From Pedococcus badiiscoriae (GTDB lineage Bacteria > Actinomycetota > Actinomycetes > Actinomycetales > Dermatophilaceae), in contig NZ_JACCAB010000001.1 in the NCBI RefSeq assembly GCF_013408925.1, forward strand, positions 1,302,001-1,366,000: 64,000 nucleotides of DNA. Reading direction: 5' to 3'. The notes under the pieces were generated by a model, which saw only the letters and a program-made list of their open reading frames with translations, was not told the origin of the DNA and searched no databases. The position numbers and the translations under genes are program-made. Below are positions 7,789 through 16,244 of this stretch, one piece after another (the first letter of the stretch is position 1; each line of letters starts with the position of its first letter).

Positions 7789-8532
7789 ATGAGCTCGGTC
7801 ACTGACGCTCGCAGGAGTCTGCCGAGCGACGGGGAGATCCCGACCGCGAACCTCTTCGCCTGGATAGCCGAACGCGGCGCCACGCTCATCGATCGTCAGC
7901 ATGAAGTGCTGGAAAGGCTCCAGCTCCGCGAGGAGGATCCCCAGCGCCTCGCGGGCCTGTTCCGCCTCGACCACCTGGCCGCCCAGCTGCGCCGCAACAG
8001 CAACACCGCCCTTGTCTTGGCCGGACTACCCACCATCCGCAGCATCGACGCTCCCACCGTGCTCAGCGAGCTCGCTCATGCAGCCGTCTCGGAGGTCAAC
8101 GGGTACCAACGGGTCACCGTGGGGGCCTTCCCCACCCGGCGTGTGCAGGCACATGCCGCATCCGACCTGGTGCACCTGTTGGGCGACCTCCTCGAGAACG
8201 CCCTGGCGATGGCGCCCCGCACCGGTGGCGTGTGGATCCGCGGCGAGCGGCCCCAGGCCGAGGGGACTGGTGCACCTGCCCTGCTCAGGGTCGGCGACAG
8301 CGGCGCACACGTCTCGGACGAACTTCTGGGCCAGCTCAACGACAGCCTTGCCGGCCTCGCTCGCAACGGAGGCGGCACTGGGGTCGGCCTGGTGGTCACC
8401 CGGGAGATCGCCCGCCGACACTCGCTGACCGTTCACTTCCAGCGGCTCGTGAGCGGCGGGCTGGTCGCCACCGTCGCGCTGCCTGAGGCTCTTTTCGAGA
8501 CACCGGATCCCGCAAGCGCACCGTGGTCCTGA
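7789..8532 (+). CDS. Orphan histidine-kinase-like ATPase, conservon CvnA-like core
   Basis: A 247-residue soluble protein. LFRLDHLAAQLRRN followed by ALVLAG near residues 58-82 matches the dimerisation/His region of nitrate-sensor and CvnA-like kinases. DLLENALAMAP (N box), VGDSGAHVS (G1) and GGTGVGLVVTREIARRH (G2) form the HATPase_c fold. It lacks the membrane sensor part typical of CvnA, and no roadblock (CvnB), CvnC or GTPase (CvnD) gene lies next to it. It may be a stand-alone signalling ATPase or anti-sigma-like kinase. ATG 7789 was taken as the start. No response regulator is adjacent. Confidence 0.75.
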   Translation: MSSVTDARRSLPSDGEIPTANLFAWIAERGATLIDRQHEVLERLQLREEDPQRLAGLFRLDHLAAQLRRNSNTALVLAGLPTIRSIDAPTVLSELAHAAVSEVNGYQRVTVGAFPTRRVQAHAASDLVHLLGDLLENALAMAPRTGGVWIRGERPQAEGTGAPALLRVGDSGAHVSDELLGQLNDSLAGLARNGGGTGVGLVVTREIARRHSLTVHFQRLVSGGLVATVALPEALFETPDPASAPWS

Positions 8533-8606
8533 GCGACGACCTGGCCGTGCAGGCTGGGACTGCCCGCTGCCTCCCGCGTGCGCCGGGGGCCTCATAAGGT
8601 GAGGCC

Positions 8607-9236
8607 ATGAGTCGATCGGCCGCTGTCTCCAACGTCGATGAGCTCGTCGCCGTCCTGGGCGAGCCCGCGGCTCGTGCCCGCGACAAGAGCAGGCAGGCGC
8701 TGCTCGAGGTCGACCGGGACTGGCTGGCGGCGTCACCGTTCTGCATCCTGGCCACCGCCGGTGCTGACGGCACGTGCGACGCCTCCCCGAAGGGCGACGC
8801 AGCCGGGCAGCTCGTCCACGTGATCGACGATCGCACGATCGCCCTGGCCGAACGCCCGGGCAACCGTCGCGCCGACGGCTACCGCAACATCCTGAGCAAC
8901 CCCCACGTCGGGCTGGTCTTCGTCATCCCGGGCCGCGGCGACACGCTGCGCGTCAACGGACGGGCCGAGCTGGTCAGCGACGCGCCATTCTTCGACGAGC
9001 TGGCCGTCCGGGGCCATCGACCCATCCTGGCGGTGGTGGTCCACGTCGAGGACATCTTCTTCCACTGCTCCAAGGCCTTCCTTCGCTCCGAGCTGTGGAA
9101 TCCGACGACGTGGGCTCCAGAGGCGACGGTGCCTCGCCGCGCCGTCATCGCCCACGCAGTTGAACCCAACGGCATGAGCGTCGCGGAACTCGATGACTAC
9201 TACGGGCCCAGCTACGCCGAAAAGCTGTACGGGTAA
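8607..9236 (+). CDS. Pyridoxamine 5'-phosphate oxidase family flavoprotein
   Basis: A 209-residue split-barrel flavoprotein. It shows PFCILATAGADGTCDASPKGD, a typical FMN-binding opening, then AERPGNRRADGYRNILSNPHVGLVF and GDTLRVNGRAEL, as in the MSMEG_1024-type PPOX subfamily, then VHVEDIFFHCSKAFLRS. These proteins bind FMN or F420 and reduce small molecules; true PNPOx activity is unlikely for this subfamily. AAGGTGAGG precedes ATG 8607. The end of the gene is duplicated (see 9218-9255). Confidence 0.85.
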   Translation: MSRSAAVSNVDELVAVLGEPAARARDKSRQALLEVDRDWLAASPFCILATAGADGTCDASPKGDAAGQLVHVIDDRTIALAERPGNRRADGYRNILSNPHVGLVFVIPGRGDTLRVNGRAELVSDAPFFDELAVRGHRPILAVVVHVEDIFFHCSKAFLRSELWNPTTWAPEATVPRRAVIAHAVEPNGMSVAELDDYYGPSYAEKLYG

Positions 9237-9255
9237 CGAAAAACTGTACGGGTAA
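9218..9255 (+). repeat. Tandem duplication of a 19-bp gene end
   Basis: The last 19 bases of the PPOX gene including its stop (9218-9236) are repeated immediately at 9237-9255 with one G-to-A change. This looks like a recent slippage duplication. It leaves the gene intact and gives two in-phase-looking stop segments. Confidence 0.85.
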
Positions 9256-9270
9256 ACATGGATGTGTAGG

Positions 9271-10293
9271 TCAGCGCCAGCCCAGTCCCGGGGCCACGTC
9301 CTTGATGATCGACTCCAGCAGGTGGGCGTTGTAGTCGACACCCAGCTGGTTGGGCACGGTCAGCAGGAGCGTGTCTGCCGCGGCGATCGCCTCGTCCCCG
9401 GCCAGCTGCGTGACCAGCACGTCCGGCTCGGCGGCGTACGTCCGACCGAAGACAGCGCGCAGGTTGGCCTCGATCTGGCCCACCTGGTCCCTGCTGTTCC
9501 CCTCATGACCGAAATACGCGCGATCGAGGTCGGTGGTGATGGGCATGATCGAACGGCTCACCGAGACACGCGGCTCGTGGGCGTGACAGGCTTCCTTCCA
9601 CGCCTCGCGGAAAGCATCGATCTGTTTGCGCTGCTGGACGTGAAACGGCTCGCCGCTCTCGTCCGCCTTCAGGGTCGAGCTCATCAGGTGCATGCCCTTC
9701 TCGGCCGCCCATCGGGCGGTCGCGTCCGAGGCCGCACCCCACCAGATCCGCTCGCGCAGCCCCTTCGAGTGCGGCTCGATCCGGAGCATCCCGGGCGGGT
9801 TGGGAAACATCGGTCGCGGGTTCGGCTCGGCGAAGCCCTCACCTCGAAGCACCTGCAGCAGCACGTCGGTGTGCTGGCGCGCCATGTCGGCGTGGTCCTC
9901 ACCCTCGGCGGGCTCATAGCCGAAGTAGCGCCACCCCTCGATGACCTGCTCGGGCGATCCCCGGCTGAGGCCGAGCTGCAGCCGACCGCCGGCGATGAGA
10001 TCAGCGGAGCCGGCGTCCTCGGCCATGTAGAGCGGGTTCTCGTACCGCATGTCGATCACGCCAGTGCCGATCTCGATGCGTGAGGTCTTGGCACCGATCG
10101 CGGCCAGCAACGGGAACGGTGAGGAGAGCTGGTTCGCGAAGTGGTGGACCCGGAAATAGGCGCCGTCGCCTCCGAGCTCCTCGGTCGCCACGGCGAGGTC
10201 GATCGAGTGGAGCAACGCGTCGGACGCCGTCCGCACCCGCGAGTGGGGCGAGGCCGACCAGTGTCCGAAGTTCAGGAACCCGATCTTCTTCAT
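9271..10293 (-). CDS. LLM class flavin-dependent oxidoreductase
   Basis: A 340-residue luciferase-like monooxygenase, counted from MKKIGFLNFGHW. Family marks are AVATEELGGDGAYFRVHHFANQL, the IEIGTGVIDMRYENPLYMAED segment, GRLQLGLSRGSPEQV, and an FMN-site loop WWGAASDATARWAAEKG. Such enzymes use reduced FMN or F420 and act on alkanes, aldehydes, amines or organosulphur compounds. The ATG at 10291-10293 fits the family better than the upstream GTG at 10335, though the ribosome site is weak. It is the last gene of a minus-strand operon with a nitrilase-type hydrolase, an APC permease and a HisD-like dehydrogenase. Confidence 0.85.
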   Translation of the reverse strand: MKKIGFLNFGHWSASPHSRVRTASDALLHSIDLAVATEELGGDGAYFRVHHFANQLSSPFPLLAAIGAKTSRIEIGTGVIDMRYENPLYMAEDAGSADLIAGGRLQLGLSRGSPEQVIEGWRYFGYEPAEGEDHADMARQHTDVLLQVLRGEGFAEPNPRPMFPNPPGMLRIEPHSKGLRERIWWGAASDATARWAAEKGMHLMSSTLKADESGEPFHVQQRKQIDAFREAWKEACHAHEPRVSVSRSIMPITTDLDRAYFGHEGNSRDQVGQIEANLRAVFGRTYAAEPDVLVTQLAGDEAIAAADTLLLTVPNQLGVDYNAHLLESIIKDVAPGLGWR

Positions 10294-10356
10294 ACAACCG
10301 TCAACCATCGTCAGGCTGGTTTGTTCCACGCCCACGCCAGATGTGCTCCACGGCGG

Positions 10357-11148
10357 TCAGTAGAGGTCGGGCCGCCGGTCGTCGAAGAGGTGGTTGTGCT
10401 CGCTGACCCGTTTGTCACGACCGGCTCGCAGATCCAGCTCGCAGCGCGCCACGCCTGACTCGTCGGCCTCGCCCGCGACCCAGCCTTCGTGATCGATCAC
10501 CGTGGTGCCCTCGGTCCAGTCCTGCCCCCGCTCGGCGCCGCTGCGATCACAACAGATGACCGGCATCTTGTTGGTGCGCGCGGCGGCCTGGGCGATGATC
10601 ACCTCGGGCGGTCGCTCGCCGTCCGGTCTGGGCACCAACGGCCAGTTGGTCGGCACGACGAGCGCATCCGCTCCGCGCAAGGCCGCGCTGCGGGTGTACT
10701 CCGGGAACTCGAGGTCGTAGCAGACCATGAGGCCGAGCCGCCCCCACTCGGTGTCGACGATCGGGGCCGCCGACTGGCCCGCCTGGAAGACCCTCTTCTC
10801 CTGGTCCCAGAGGTGCACCTTGCGGTAGTTCGCCAGGATCCCCGAACGGTCGAACAGCATCGCACTGTTGTAGACGCGGTCGTCCTCGCCCAGCTCGGCA
10901 TACCCGCAGGCCACGATCATGCCCTCGGGCACGGCCCCGATCCACTCACCGATGGCATCGCTGGTGGAGGTGAGCGCCAGGGACCGCGCCTCCTGCGCGT
11001 CCCGGAAGACGTAACCGGACGAGGAGAGCTCGGGCAGCACCAGCAGGTCTGCGTCGCCGCTCGTGGCGATGGCCTCGAGGATCAGCTGGTGGTTGTGAGC
11101 TGGCTCCCCGACCCGGGGAGCCAGCTGCCGACACACCACCGTCGTCAT
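10357..11148 (-). CDS. Carbon-nitrogen hydrolase (nitrilase superfamily)
   Basis: A 263-residue amidase/nitrilase-superfamily enzyme with the catalytic triad visible: E40 in LPELSSSGY, K110 in YRKVHLWD and C143 in VCYDLEFPE. It should hydrolyse an amide, carbamoyl or nitrile bond in the cytoplasm. Its ATG (11146-11148) overlaps the TGA of the upstream APC permease by three bases (ATGA), so the two are translationally coupled. That suggests the permease imports its substrate or precursor. The exact amide is unknown; N-carbamoyl or omega-amide compounds are possible. Confidence 0.9.
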   Translation of the reverse strand: MTTVVCRQLAPRVGEPAHNHQLILEAIATSGDADLLVLPELSSSGYVFRDAQEARSLALTSTSDAIGEWIGAVPEGMIVACGYAELGEDDRVYNSAMLFDRSGILANYRKVHLWDQEKRVFQAGQSAAPIVDTEWGRLGLMVCYDLEFPEYTRSAALRGADALVVPTNWPLVPRPDGERPPEVIIAQAAARTNKMPVICCDRSGAERGQDWTEGTTVIDHEGWVAGEADESGVARCELDLRAGRDKRVSEHNHLFDDRRPDLY

Positions 11149-12632
11149 ACGAGCTCCTCGAGCGCCGGTGCATCGGCTGCGGCCGGCTCCTCCTCCTGCC
11201 CGATCCGCGCACCCACCCGGGCAGCGAGCCCCGGCACGAAGGTCACCAGGACCGCCGCAACGACGAGCACCGCCAGGACCACCCAGGGGAAGACCCGGTA
11301 GGGACCCTCGACGCCGACGACGTTCTTGTAGATCGTGTAGAGCACGAAGGCCATGGCCAGGATCGGCACCACCGCCTGCCAGCGTGGGGCGCGCTGCTCA
11401 CCGTTCATGAACAGGAAGCGGAAGGCGCCGGCGGTGGCCAACGCATACGCGACCAGCAGTGCGATCGTGCCGAGCGTGAGCCAGTAGAAGGTCGCGTCGA
11501 GAACCCCGGTCCCAGCCAACCGTTGACCCACCGAGAAGCACAAGATGAGGGCGGTCACGACGGCGATGGTGCCGATCGGTGCGCCCCGGCGCGTGAGCCG
11601 CACGACCGGGCCGCCGGCCCCGGCGTCCCGAAGCAGGGCGTAGGAGACCCGAGCCGCACCGTTGACCGTGCCGAGCGTGATGGCGAACAGGCTCACGCTG
11701 GCCATGAGGTTGAGCAGGATCCCCATGGCACTCCCGACGTATGCCGTCGCGAGGTCGCCGTAGGGGTCGTCGGCACCGGCGAACGCCTTCACCTGGTCGG
11801 GGCTGCCGCCATAGCCCACGACCTGGCCGACGATGGTGAGCAGGAAGAATGCGGCGACGACGACGATGGTGATCTTCAAGGCGCGAGGTATGCCGCGCTT
11901 CGGGTCCAGGGTCTCCTCACCGAGGGCTGCGGCGCCTTCGAACCCGGCGAAGGCCAGGAAGCCGAACACCGCGGCGCCCGCGATGGTCCCCGCATCGGTG
12001 CCGTGGGGCAGCGCGAAGATGTCCCAGCTGAGCGTCTGACCGTGCGGAGCATGCCCAGTGCCGACCCGTACCAGGATCACGAGGCTCAGCAACGCGACCA
12101 GGGCGGCGCCGACCAGCTCCGAGACGAGCAGCACCTTGGTCAGCACGCGGACCTCCGTCAGCGCGAGGGCCAGCACGATCGCGAGCGCGACCACGGCGGT
12201 CCAGATCCACTCCTTCGTGCCAGTCGGGACGATGTGCAGGCCGGAGAGCACCTTGTTGAAGAACAGGGCGATCTCGATGGTCGAGCCGGTGCCGATGGTC
12301 GTGTACGCCATGGCCAGGGCGGCTCCGGCGACGAAGCCGGCCCGCGGCCCGAGGGTCCGACCGACCAGCGCGTACACCGATCCGGTGTGGGCGATGTAGC
12401 GCGACAGCTTGATGAACCCATACCCGACGAGCACGACACCGACGATGGCGAAGATGAACGCCCAGGTCGCGGCGTGCCCGAGCAGCCCGGCTGCGCCGAC
12501 TCCGAGGAGCGCCATCGCACCCACCGGACCGATGAGCCCGACCGAGAAGGCGGCGGCATCCACGACGCGGAGCTCGCGGCGCAGCACGCCCGGCGCGAAC
12601 TCCTCGAGCTGATCTTGGGAATGACGGGGCAT
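11145..12632 (-). CDS. APC-family amino acid/amine permease
   Basis: A 495-residue membrane protein with about 12 hydrophobic segments, starting at MPRHSQ (ATG 12630-12632). AAGGAACGAGGAA lies upstream; the longer upstream open frame lacks that support. The first helix has FSVGLIGPVGAMALLG, and helix 6 has FGFLAFAGFEGAAALGEET, the classic APC substrate/ion site. It is likely to import an amino acid or amine by proton symport. It lies between the HisD-like gene and the nitrilase gene, which overlaps its stop codon. Confidence 0.9.
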   Translation of the reverse strand: MPRHSQDQLEEFAPGVLRRELRVVDAAAFSVGLIGPVGAMALLGVGAAGLLGHAATWAFIFAIVGVVLVGYGFIKLSRYIAHTGSVYALVGRTLGPRAGFVAGAALAMAYTTIGTGSTIEIALFFNKVLSGLHIVPTGTKEWIWTAVVALAIVLALALTEVRVLTKVLLVSELVGAALVALLSLVILVRVGTGHAPHGQTLSWDIFALPHGTDAGTIAGAAVFGFLAFAGFEGAAALGEETLDPKRGIPRALKITIVVVAAFFLLTIVGQVVGYGGSPDQVKAFAGADDPYGDLATAYVGSAMGILLNLMASVSLFAITLGTVNGAARVSYALLRDAGAGGPVVRLTRRGAPIGTIAVVTALILCFSVGQRLAGTGVLDATFYWLTLGTIALLVAYALATAGAFRFLFMNGEQRAPRWQAVVPILAMAFVLYTIYKNVVGVEGPYRVFPWVVLAVLVVAAVLVTFVPGLAARVGARIGQEEEPAAADAPALEELV

Positions 12633-12669
12633 GGCGTTCCTCGTTCCTTCGGTGGGGATGGGGCAAAGG

Positions 12670-13989
12670 TTAGGCGTGGTACTGCCTGAGACGAAGCGTG
12701 GCCGTGCGCTCGTGCGCCTCCATGCCCTCGAAGTGTGCGATCCGCTCGACATATGGCGCGAGCTCGGGAGTGGCTTCGCGGGTCGCCCGCTGGTAGGTCA
12801 ACGGCCGCAGGAAGCGGGACACCGAGAGGCCGGCGTTGGATCGCGCCCCACGGCCGGTCGGCAGGACGTGGTTGGTGCCTCCCATGCCCTTGTCCGAGTA
12901 TGCGACGGTCGACCACGGCCCCAGGAAGATCGACCCGTAGCTGCTCAGGTGGTCGTGGTACCAGTCGTCCTCGGCCGTCAGCACCTCGAGGTGCTCGGGG
13001 GCGAGCAGGTCCATGAGCTCGACCGCGGTCTCCCGCGTGTCAGCCAGGTACACGGTGCCATAGTCGCGCCATGCGGGGCCCGCGATCTCCCGGGTGGAGA
13101 GCGTCTCGAGCTGCCGGTCGACCGCCAAGATGACGGCCTCTCCCAAGGCCCTGGACGTGGTGACCAGCGAGGCCGGCGACTGAAGACCGTGTTCCGCCTG
13201 ACCCAGGAGGTCCGCGGCGACCATCTCGGGGTCGGCGGTCTCATCGGCGATCACCGCGACCTCGGACGGCCCGGCCAGCAGGTCGATGCCCACACGGCCG
13301 AACAGCTGTCGCTTCGCCTCCGTGACGTAGGCGTTGCCCGCGCCGACGAGCATGTCGACAGACGCCTCGCCGACCAGCCCGAAGGCCATCGCGGCCAGTG
13401 CCTGGACCCCACCGAGGACGAAGGCGCGATCGGCTCCCGACAGGTACGCGGCGTACAGCACCGCTGGGTGACCGGCCTCGGGGGTCACCGGCGGGGTGCA
13501 GACGAGCACGGTCGGGACCTCAGCGGCCTTCGCCACGCCGACGGTCATGAAGGCGCTGGCCAGGATCGGGAAGTTGCCGGCGGGCAGGTAGGCGCCGACC
13601 CGCGGCACGGGCAGGTAGCGGTAGCCCGTGAGCAGTCCCGGCTCCAGCTCGACCTCGAAGTCCGTCAGGCGTTCACGCTGAGCCCGGGCGAAGCGTCCCG
13701 TCCGGTCGGCGCCGACCTCCAGCGCTTCGCGCAGGTCCGCAGGGAGCTCGTCGCCCGTGCGGGCCAGGGCCTCGGCCGAGAGCTCGAGCTCGCCGCCGGC
13801 CCATCCGTCGAGGGTCCGCGAGTAGCGCAGGACGGCGTCTAGTCCGTTGGCCTCGATGTCGCTCAACATCGAGGACACCGTCTCGATGACGTCGGGGCGT
13901 CGCTGCGCGGGCACCCCCCCGATGTCGCCCTTCTTGAGGGTCTCGAACTGCCCAGTGATGCGTGGTCTGTCGCTGTTGCCAATGTGCAT
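12670..13989 (-). CDS. Histidinol dehydrogenase-like enzyme (catabolic HisD paralogue 1)
   Basis: A 439-residue HisD-superfamily dehydrogenase counted from MHIGNSDRP (ATG 13987-13989). It keeps the fold signatures: AYLPAGNFPILASAFMTV, LVGAGNAYVTEAKRQLFG, GIDLLAGPSEVAVIAD, the zinc-site QAEHG, the GTNHVLPT motif and the final His in EGMEAH. The first gene of a catabolic operon with an APC permease, it is not in a his biosynthesis operon. Its pattern (YGSIFLG...YSDKGMGGTNHVLPT, EGMEAH) recalls HpsN, the sulfopropanediol dehydrogenase, more than biosynthetic HisD. Its likely role is NAD-dependent oxidation of a primary alcohol to an acid. No Shine-Dalgarno is visible; it may be leaderless. Confidence 0.8.
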   Translation of the reverse strand: MHIGNSDRPRITGQFETLKKGDIGGVPAQRRPDVIETVSSMLSDIEANGLDAVLRYSRTLDGWAGGELELSAEALARTGDELPADLREALEVGADRTGRFARAQRERLTDFEVELEPGLLTGYRYLPVPRVGAYLPAGNFPILASAFMTVGVAKAAEVPTVLVCTPPVTPEAGHPAVLYAAYLSGADRAFVLGGVQALAAMAFGLVGEASVDMLVGAGNAYVTEAKRQLFGRVGIDLLAGPSEVAVIADETADPEMVAADLLGQAEHGLQSPASLVTTSRALGEAVILAVDRQLETLSTREIAGPAWRDYGTVYLADTRETAVELMDLLAPEHLEVLTAEDDWYHDHLSSYGSIFLGPWSTVAYSDKGMGGTNHVLPTGRGARSNAGLSVSRFLRPLTYQRATREATPELAPYVERIAHFEGMEAHERTATLRLRQYHA

Positions 13990-14060
13990 ACAGCGAAGAT
14001 AAGGAGTCGCGATCAATAGGACAACCCATAGTGAAACGATCGACAATATAGGGTTTCCTT
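13990..14060. promoter_or_regulatory. Divergent promoter/operator region for LysR and HisD operon
   Basis: This is a 71-bp AT-rich gap between divergent starts. It contains AACCCATAG at about 14024-14032 and TATAGGGTT at about 14047-14055, an imperfect inverted repeat. A further AATAGGACAAC lies just before. Neither gene has a visible Shine-Dalgarno, so both mRNAs may be leaderless. This is a plausible site for autoregulation by the LysR protein. Confidence 0.45.
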
Positions 14061-14990
14061 GTGACTCTGGCGCAGCTGAGGGCCTTCCTGATGGTCCTGG
14101 AAACCGGTTCGTTCACGGGTGCCGCGAAGCGCCTCGACACGAGCCAGGCATCGGTGAGCGAGCTCGTCTCCCGACTCGAGGACGAGCTCGGGCTGTCACT
14201 GTTCACCCGAGGAGGACGCCAGCTGGCGCCTACCGCGGCCGCCGCCGAGCTGCGCGTGCACGCCTTGCAAGCCACGGCCGCCGTCGAGAGTGGTCGCAAT
14301 GCACTGCAAGCGATGCGCTCCCTGACCTCGGGGGTGTGCACCTTCGGGGTGCTGCGCAATGCCGCGTACTACGACCTCGCGGATCTGGCCCACCAGTTCC
14401 ACGCACGCTTCCCCGGGGTGCAGCTGCGAATGGTGGGGCTCAACTCCGCCCTGGTCGCAGAGTCCGTCCGGACGGGCGAGCTGGAAGCCGGCCTGGTCGT
14501 TCTCCCCGTCAGCGAGGAAGGGCTGGTCGTGACGCCCCTGTTCGACGACGAAGTCCTGTACTGCTCGAGCACCCGCGCGGCGTCGGCCGGCCCGGTGGAG
14601 ATCCGCGAGCTCGCTGACGTCTCCTTGGTGCTCTACGACGCACACGTCGGCTGGAGCGACCCGACGCGGCTCCAGCTGCGCGAGCGGGCGGTGGCCGCCG
14701 GCGTCGACCTGGTCCCGGTGATCGAGGTCGAACAGGTGGAGACGGCACTCGGGCTGGTCGGTCAGGGCGTCGGCGACACCATCGTCAGCAGCTCGATCGT
14801 CAGATCCCCGACGTTCCCGTCCCATCTGCGGACGTTCCCGTTCGCCGAGCCGCTGAACGACACCATCGCCCTCATCCAACGAGAAGGACAGGTGCTCTCC
14901 CCGGCCACCAGGCAGATGATCGCCCTCACCCGCCATTCCTTGCGCTGGCGCATCCCCGAGCCGCGCGGTCGGCGGCCGAGGTCGTCCTAG
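14061..14990 (+). CDS. LysR-family transcriptional regulator
   Basis: A 309-residue regulator with an N-terminal winged helix (TLAQLRAFLMVLETGSFTGAAKRL, then SQASVSELVSRLEDELG) and a type 2 periplasmic-binding-like effector domain from about residue 90. The start is GTG at 14061 with no ribosome site, perhaps leaderless. It is divergent from the HisD-like/permease/nitrilase/LLM operon, so by the usual LysR arrangement it should control that operon in response to its substrate. Confidence 0.92.
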   Translation: MTLAQLRAFLMVLETGSFTGAAKRLDTSQASVSELVSRLEDELGLSLFTRGGRQLAPTAAAAELRVHALQATAAVESGRNALQAMRSLTSGVCTFGVLRNAAYYDLADLAHQFHARFPGVQLRMVGLNSALVAESVRTGELEAGLVVLPVSEEGLVVTPLFDDEVLYCSSTRAASAGPVEIRELADVSLVLYDAHVGWSDPTRLQLRERAVAAGVDLVPVIEVEQVETALGLVGQGVGDTIVSSSIVRSPTFPSHLRTFPFAEPLNDTIALIQREGQVLSPATRQMIALTRHSLRWRIPEPRGRRPRSS

Positions 14991-14999
14991 CGCGCGGCG

Positions 15000-16130
15000 T
15001 CAGGACGTCCGGCCGGCGAGCAGGCTGGCGGGGGCGAGGTAGCCGTTGGGGTCCAGGGCAACTCCGTTGGCCTCGGCCTCGGCCACGACCGGGGCGGCCC
15101 ATTCGATGTAGACACGCCCATCGCCCTCGGTCAGGAGGACGACCTGGGTCGCATCCTCGCCGACGCATTCGAAGCTGCGCCATGCCCCGACAGGGATGGA
15201 GAGGGTGTCGTAGGGACCGAGCTCGACCGAGACCGGGCTGTCCTGGTTGAGGCTGACCTTCAGACGCCCGCTCTTGACGATCAGGACCTGGGACTGGGCA
15301 AGGCGGTGCTGACCCACGCCTTGACCTGGCTGGGCACGCAGCCAGGCGAGTGACATGCCATGCGGATCCGACAGTCGAGGGCGCTGGAAGCGGTCCTCGG
15401 TCAGCCCGTAGCCGACCACCAGCGCAAGCTGCGCCCCGCCACCCGGCAGCGTCGAGTCCAGGAACGGCTTCTCGCTCCAGACGAGGTCCGCCGGCTTCGC
15501 CAGGCGCTCGCGCATCTCGTCGACGGAGTACCGGCGCAACGCGCCGAGCTGGTCAGCGGACAGTGGCTTGATCAGCTCGACGCCCTCGGGCGCGACACCG
15601 GGCTCCGTCTCGATGATCTTGTTGTCGGCGGACAGGTGCATCCCGTACTGAGCAGCCTTCTCGATCACCGAGGGCGCCCAGATCAGGCCCCCGCTCTCGT
15701 CCCGCCCGAGCGCGGTGAAGAGCCACGCGTCGTCCGTCTTGCTGGTGAAGCCGCGGAAGATCCACGTCGGGATCGAGATGACGTCGCCGTCGGAGACGAC
15801 GGCCTCACCATCGGCGCCGTCCACACCCCACCTGAACTGCCACTCGCCGGCGAAGCAGACGAACACCTCGGCGGTGAAGTGCAGGTGCAGGTTGTTCACC
15901 ACGCCCGCGGGCATCACCGCGCCACCCAGGTTGAAGCCATGGGGCTCGGTCACCGGGATGACCTGGTCAGCATTCTCGGACACGCCCGGTCCGATCAGGG
16001 GATAGTTGATCTTGGCCTCCGAGCCGGGGATCTTCGTGTCCAGGAAGGCAGCCCGGTCTTCCTTGAGGTCCTTGCGCAGGATGGTGCGGTAGGCGAGCTC
16101 TTCTGGAGTGACGACGACTTCGGCAGGCAT
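15000..16130 (-). CDS. Two-domain cupin protein
   Basis: A 376-residue bicupin. The first cupin (about 65-145) has HLHFTAEVFVCFAGEW and IPTWIFRGF; the HxH...E pattern gives likely metal ligands. The second (about 255-345) has QSQVLIVKSGRLKVSL and IPVGAWRSFECVG but lacks the HxH pattern, so only the first domain looks metal-binding. A dioxygenase, isomerase or sugar-acid-binding role is possible. Its ATG (16128-16130) is divergent from the HpcH aldolase across a gap holding a LacI-type operator, which ties it to the same regulon. Confidence 0.75.
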   Translation of the reverse strand: MPAEVVVTPEELAYRTILRKDLKEDRAAFLDTKIPGSEAKINYPLIGPGVSENADQVIPVTEPHGFNLGGAVMPAGVVNNLHLHFTAEVFVCFAGEWQFRWGVDGADGEAVVSDGDVISIPTWIFRGFTSKTDDAWLFTALGRDESGGLIWAPSVIEKAAQYGMHLSADNKIIETEPGVAPEGVELIKPLSADQLGALRRYSVDEMRERLAKPADLVWSEKPFLDSTLPGGGAQLALVVGYGLTEDRFQRPRLSDPHGMSLAWLRAQPGQGVGQHRLAQSQVLIVKSGRLKVSLNQDSPVSVELGPYDTLSIPVGAWRSFECVGEDATQVVLLTEGDGRVYIEWAAPVVAEAEANGVALDPNGYLAPASLLAGRTS

Positions 16131-16165
16131 TTCCGGCGAGCCAACTTTCTTGATGGAAAAAAAAC

Positions 16166-16184
16166 AATGAATACGTATGTATGA
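16166..16184. promoter_or_regulatory. LacI-type operator, copy 1
   Basis: The core palindrome ATACGTAT is at 16171-16178 within AATGAATACGTATGTATGA. It lies 41 bp before the bicupin start and 67 bp before the aldolase start, between divergent genes. It has the central CG typical of LacI-family sites. The same 8-mer occurs only at two other places I could find in the window (20365 and 26033), each upstream of an operon of this locus. Confidence 0.75.
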
Positions 16185-16244
16185 TGGCGAGTGCCAGCAT
16201 GCTTGTCAACCCGAATTGCCTTGCTACGACGGACGGAGGACCCG

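Noticed and set aside
12633..12752. Longer N-terminus of the APC permease
   Set aside because: The extension is Arg/Ser-rich; the ATG at 12632 has a good ribosome site and begins the normal permease N-terminus.
13990..14060. Copy of the ATACGTAT operator before the first HisD-like gene
   Set aside because: The 8-mer is not there; this operon has its own LysR regulator instead.
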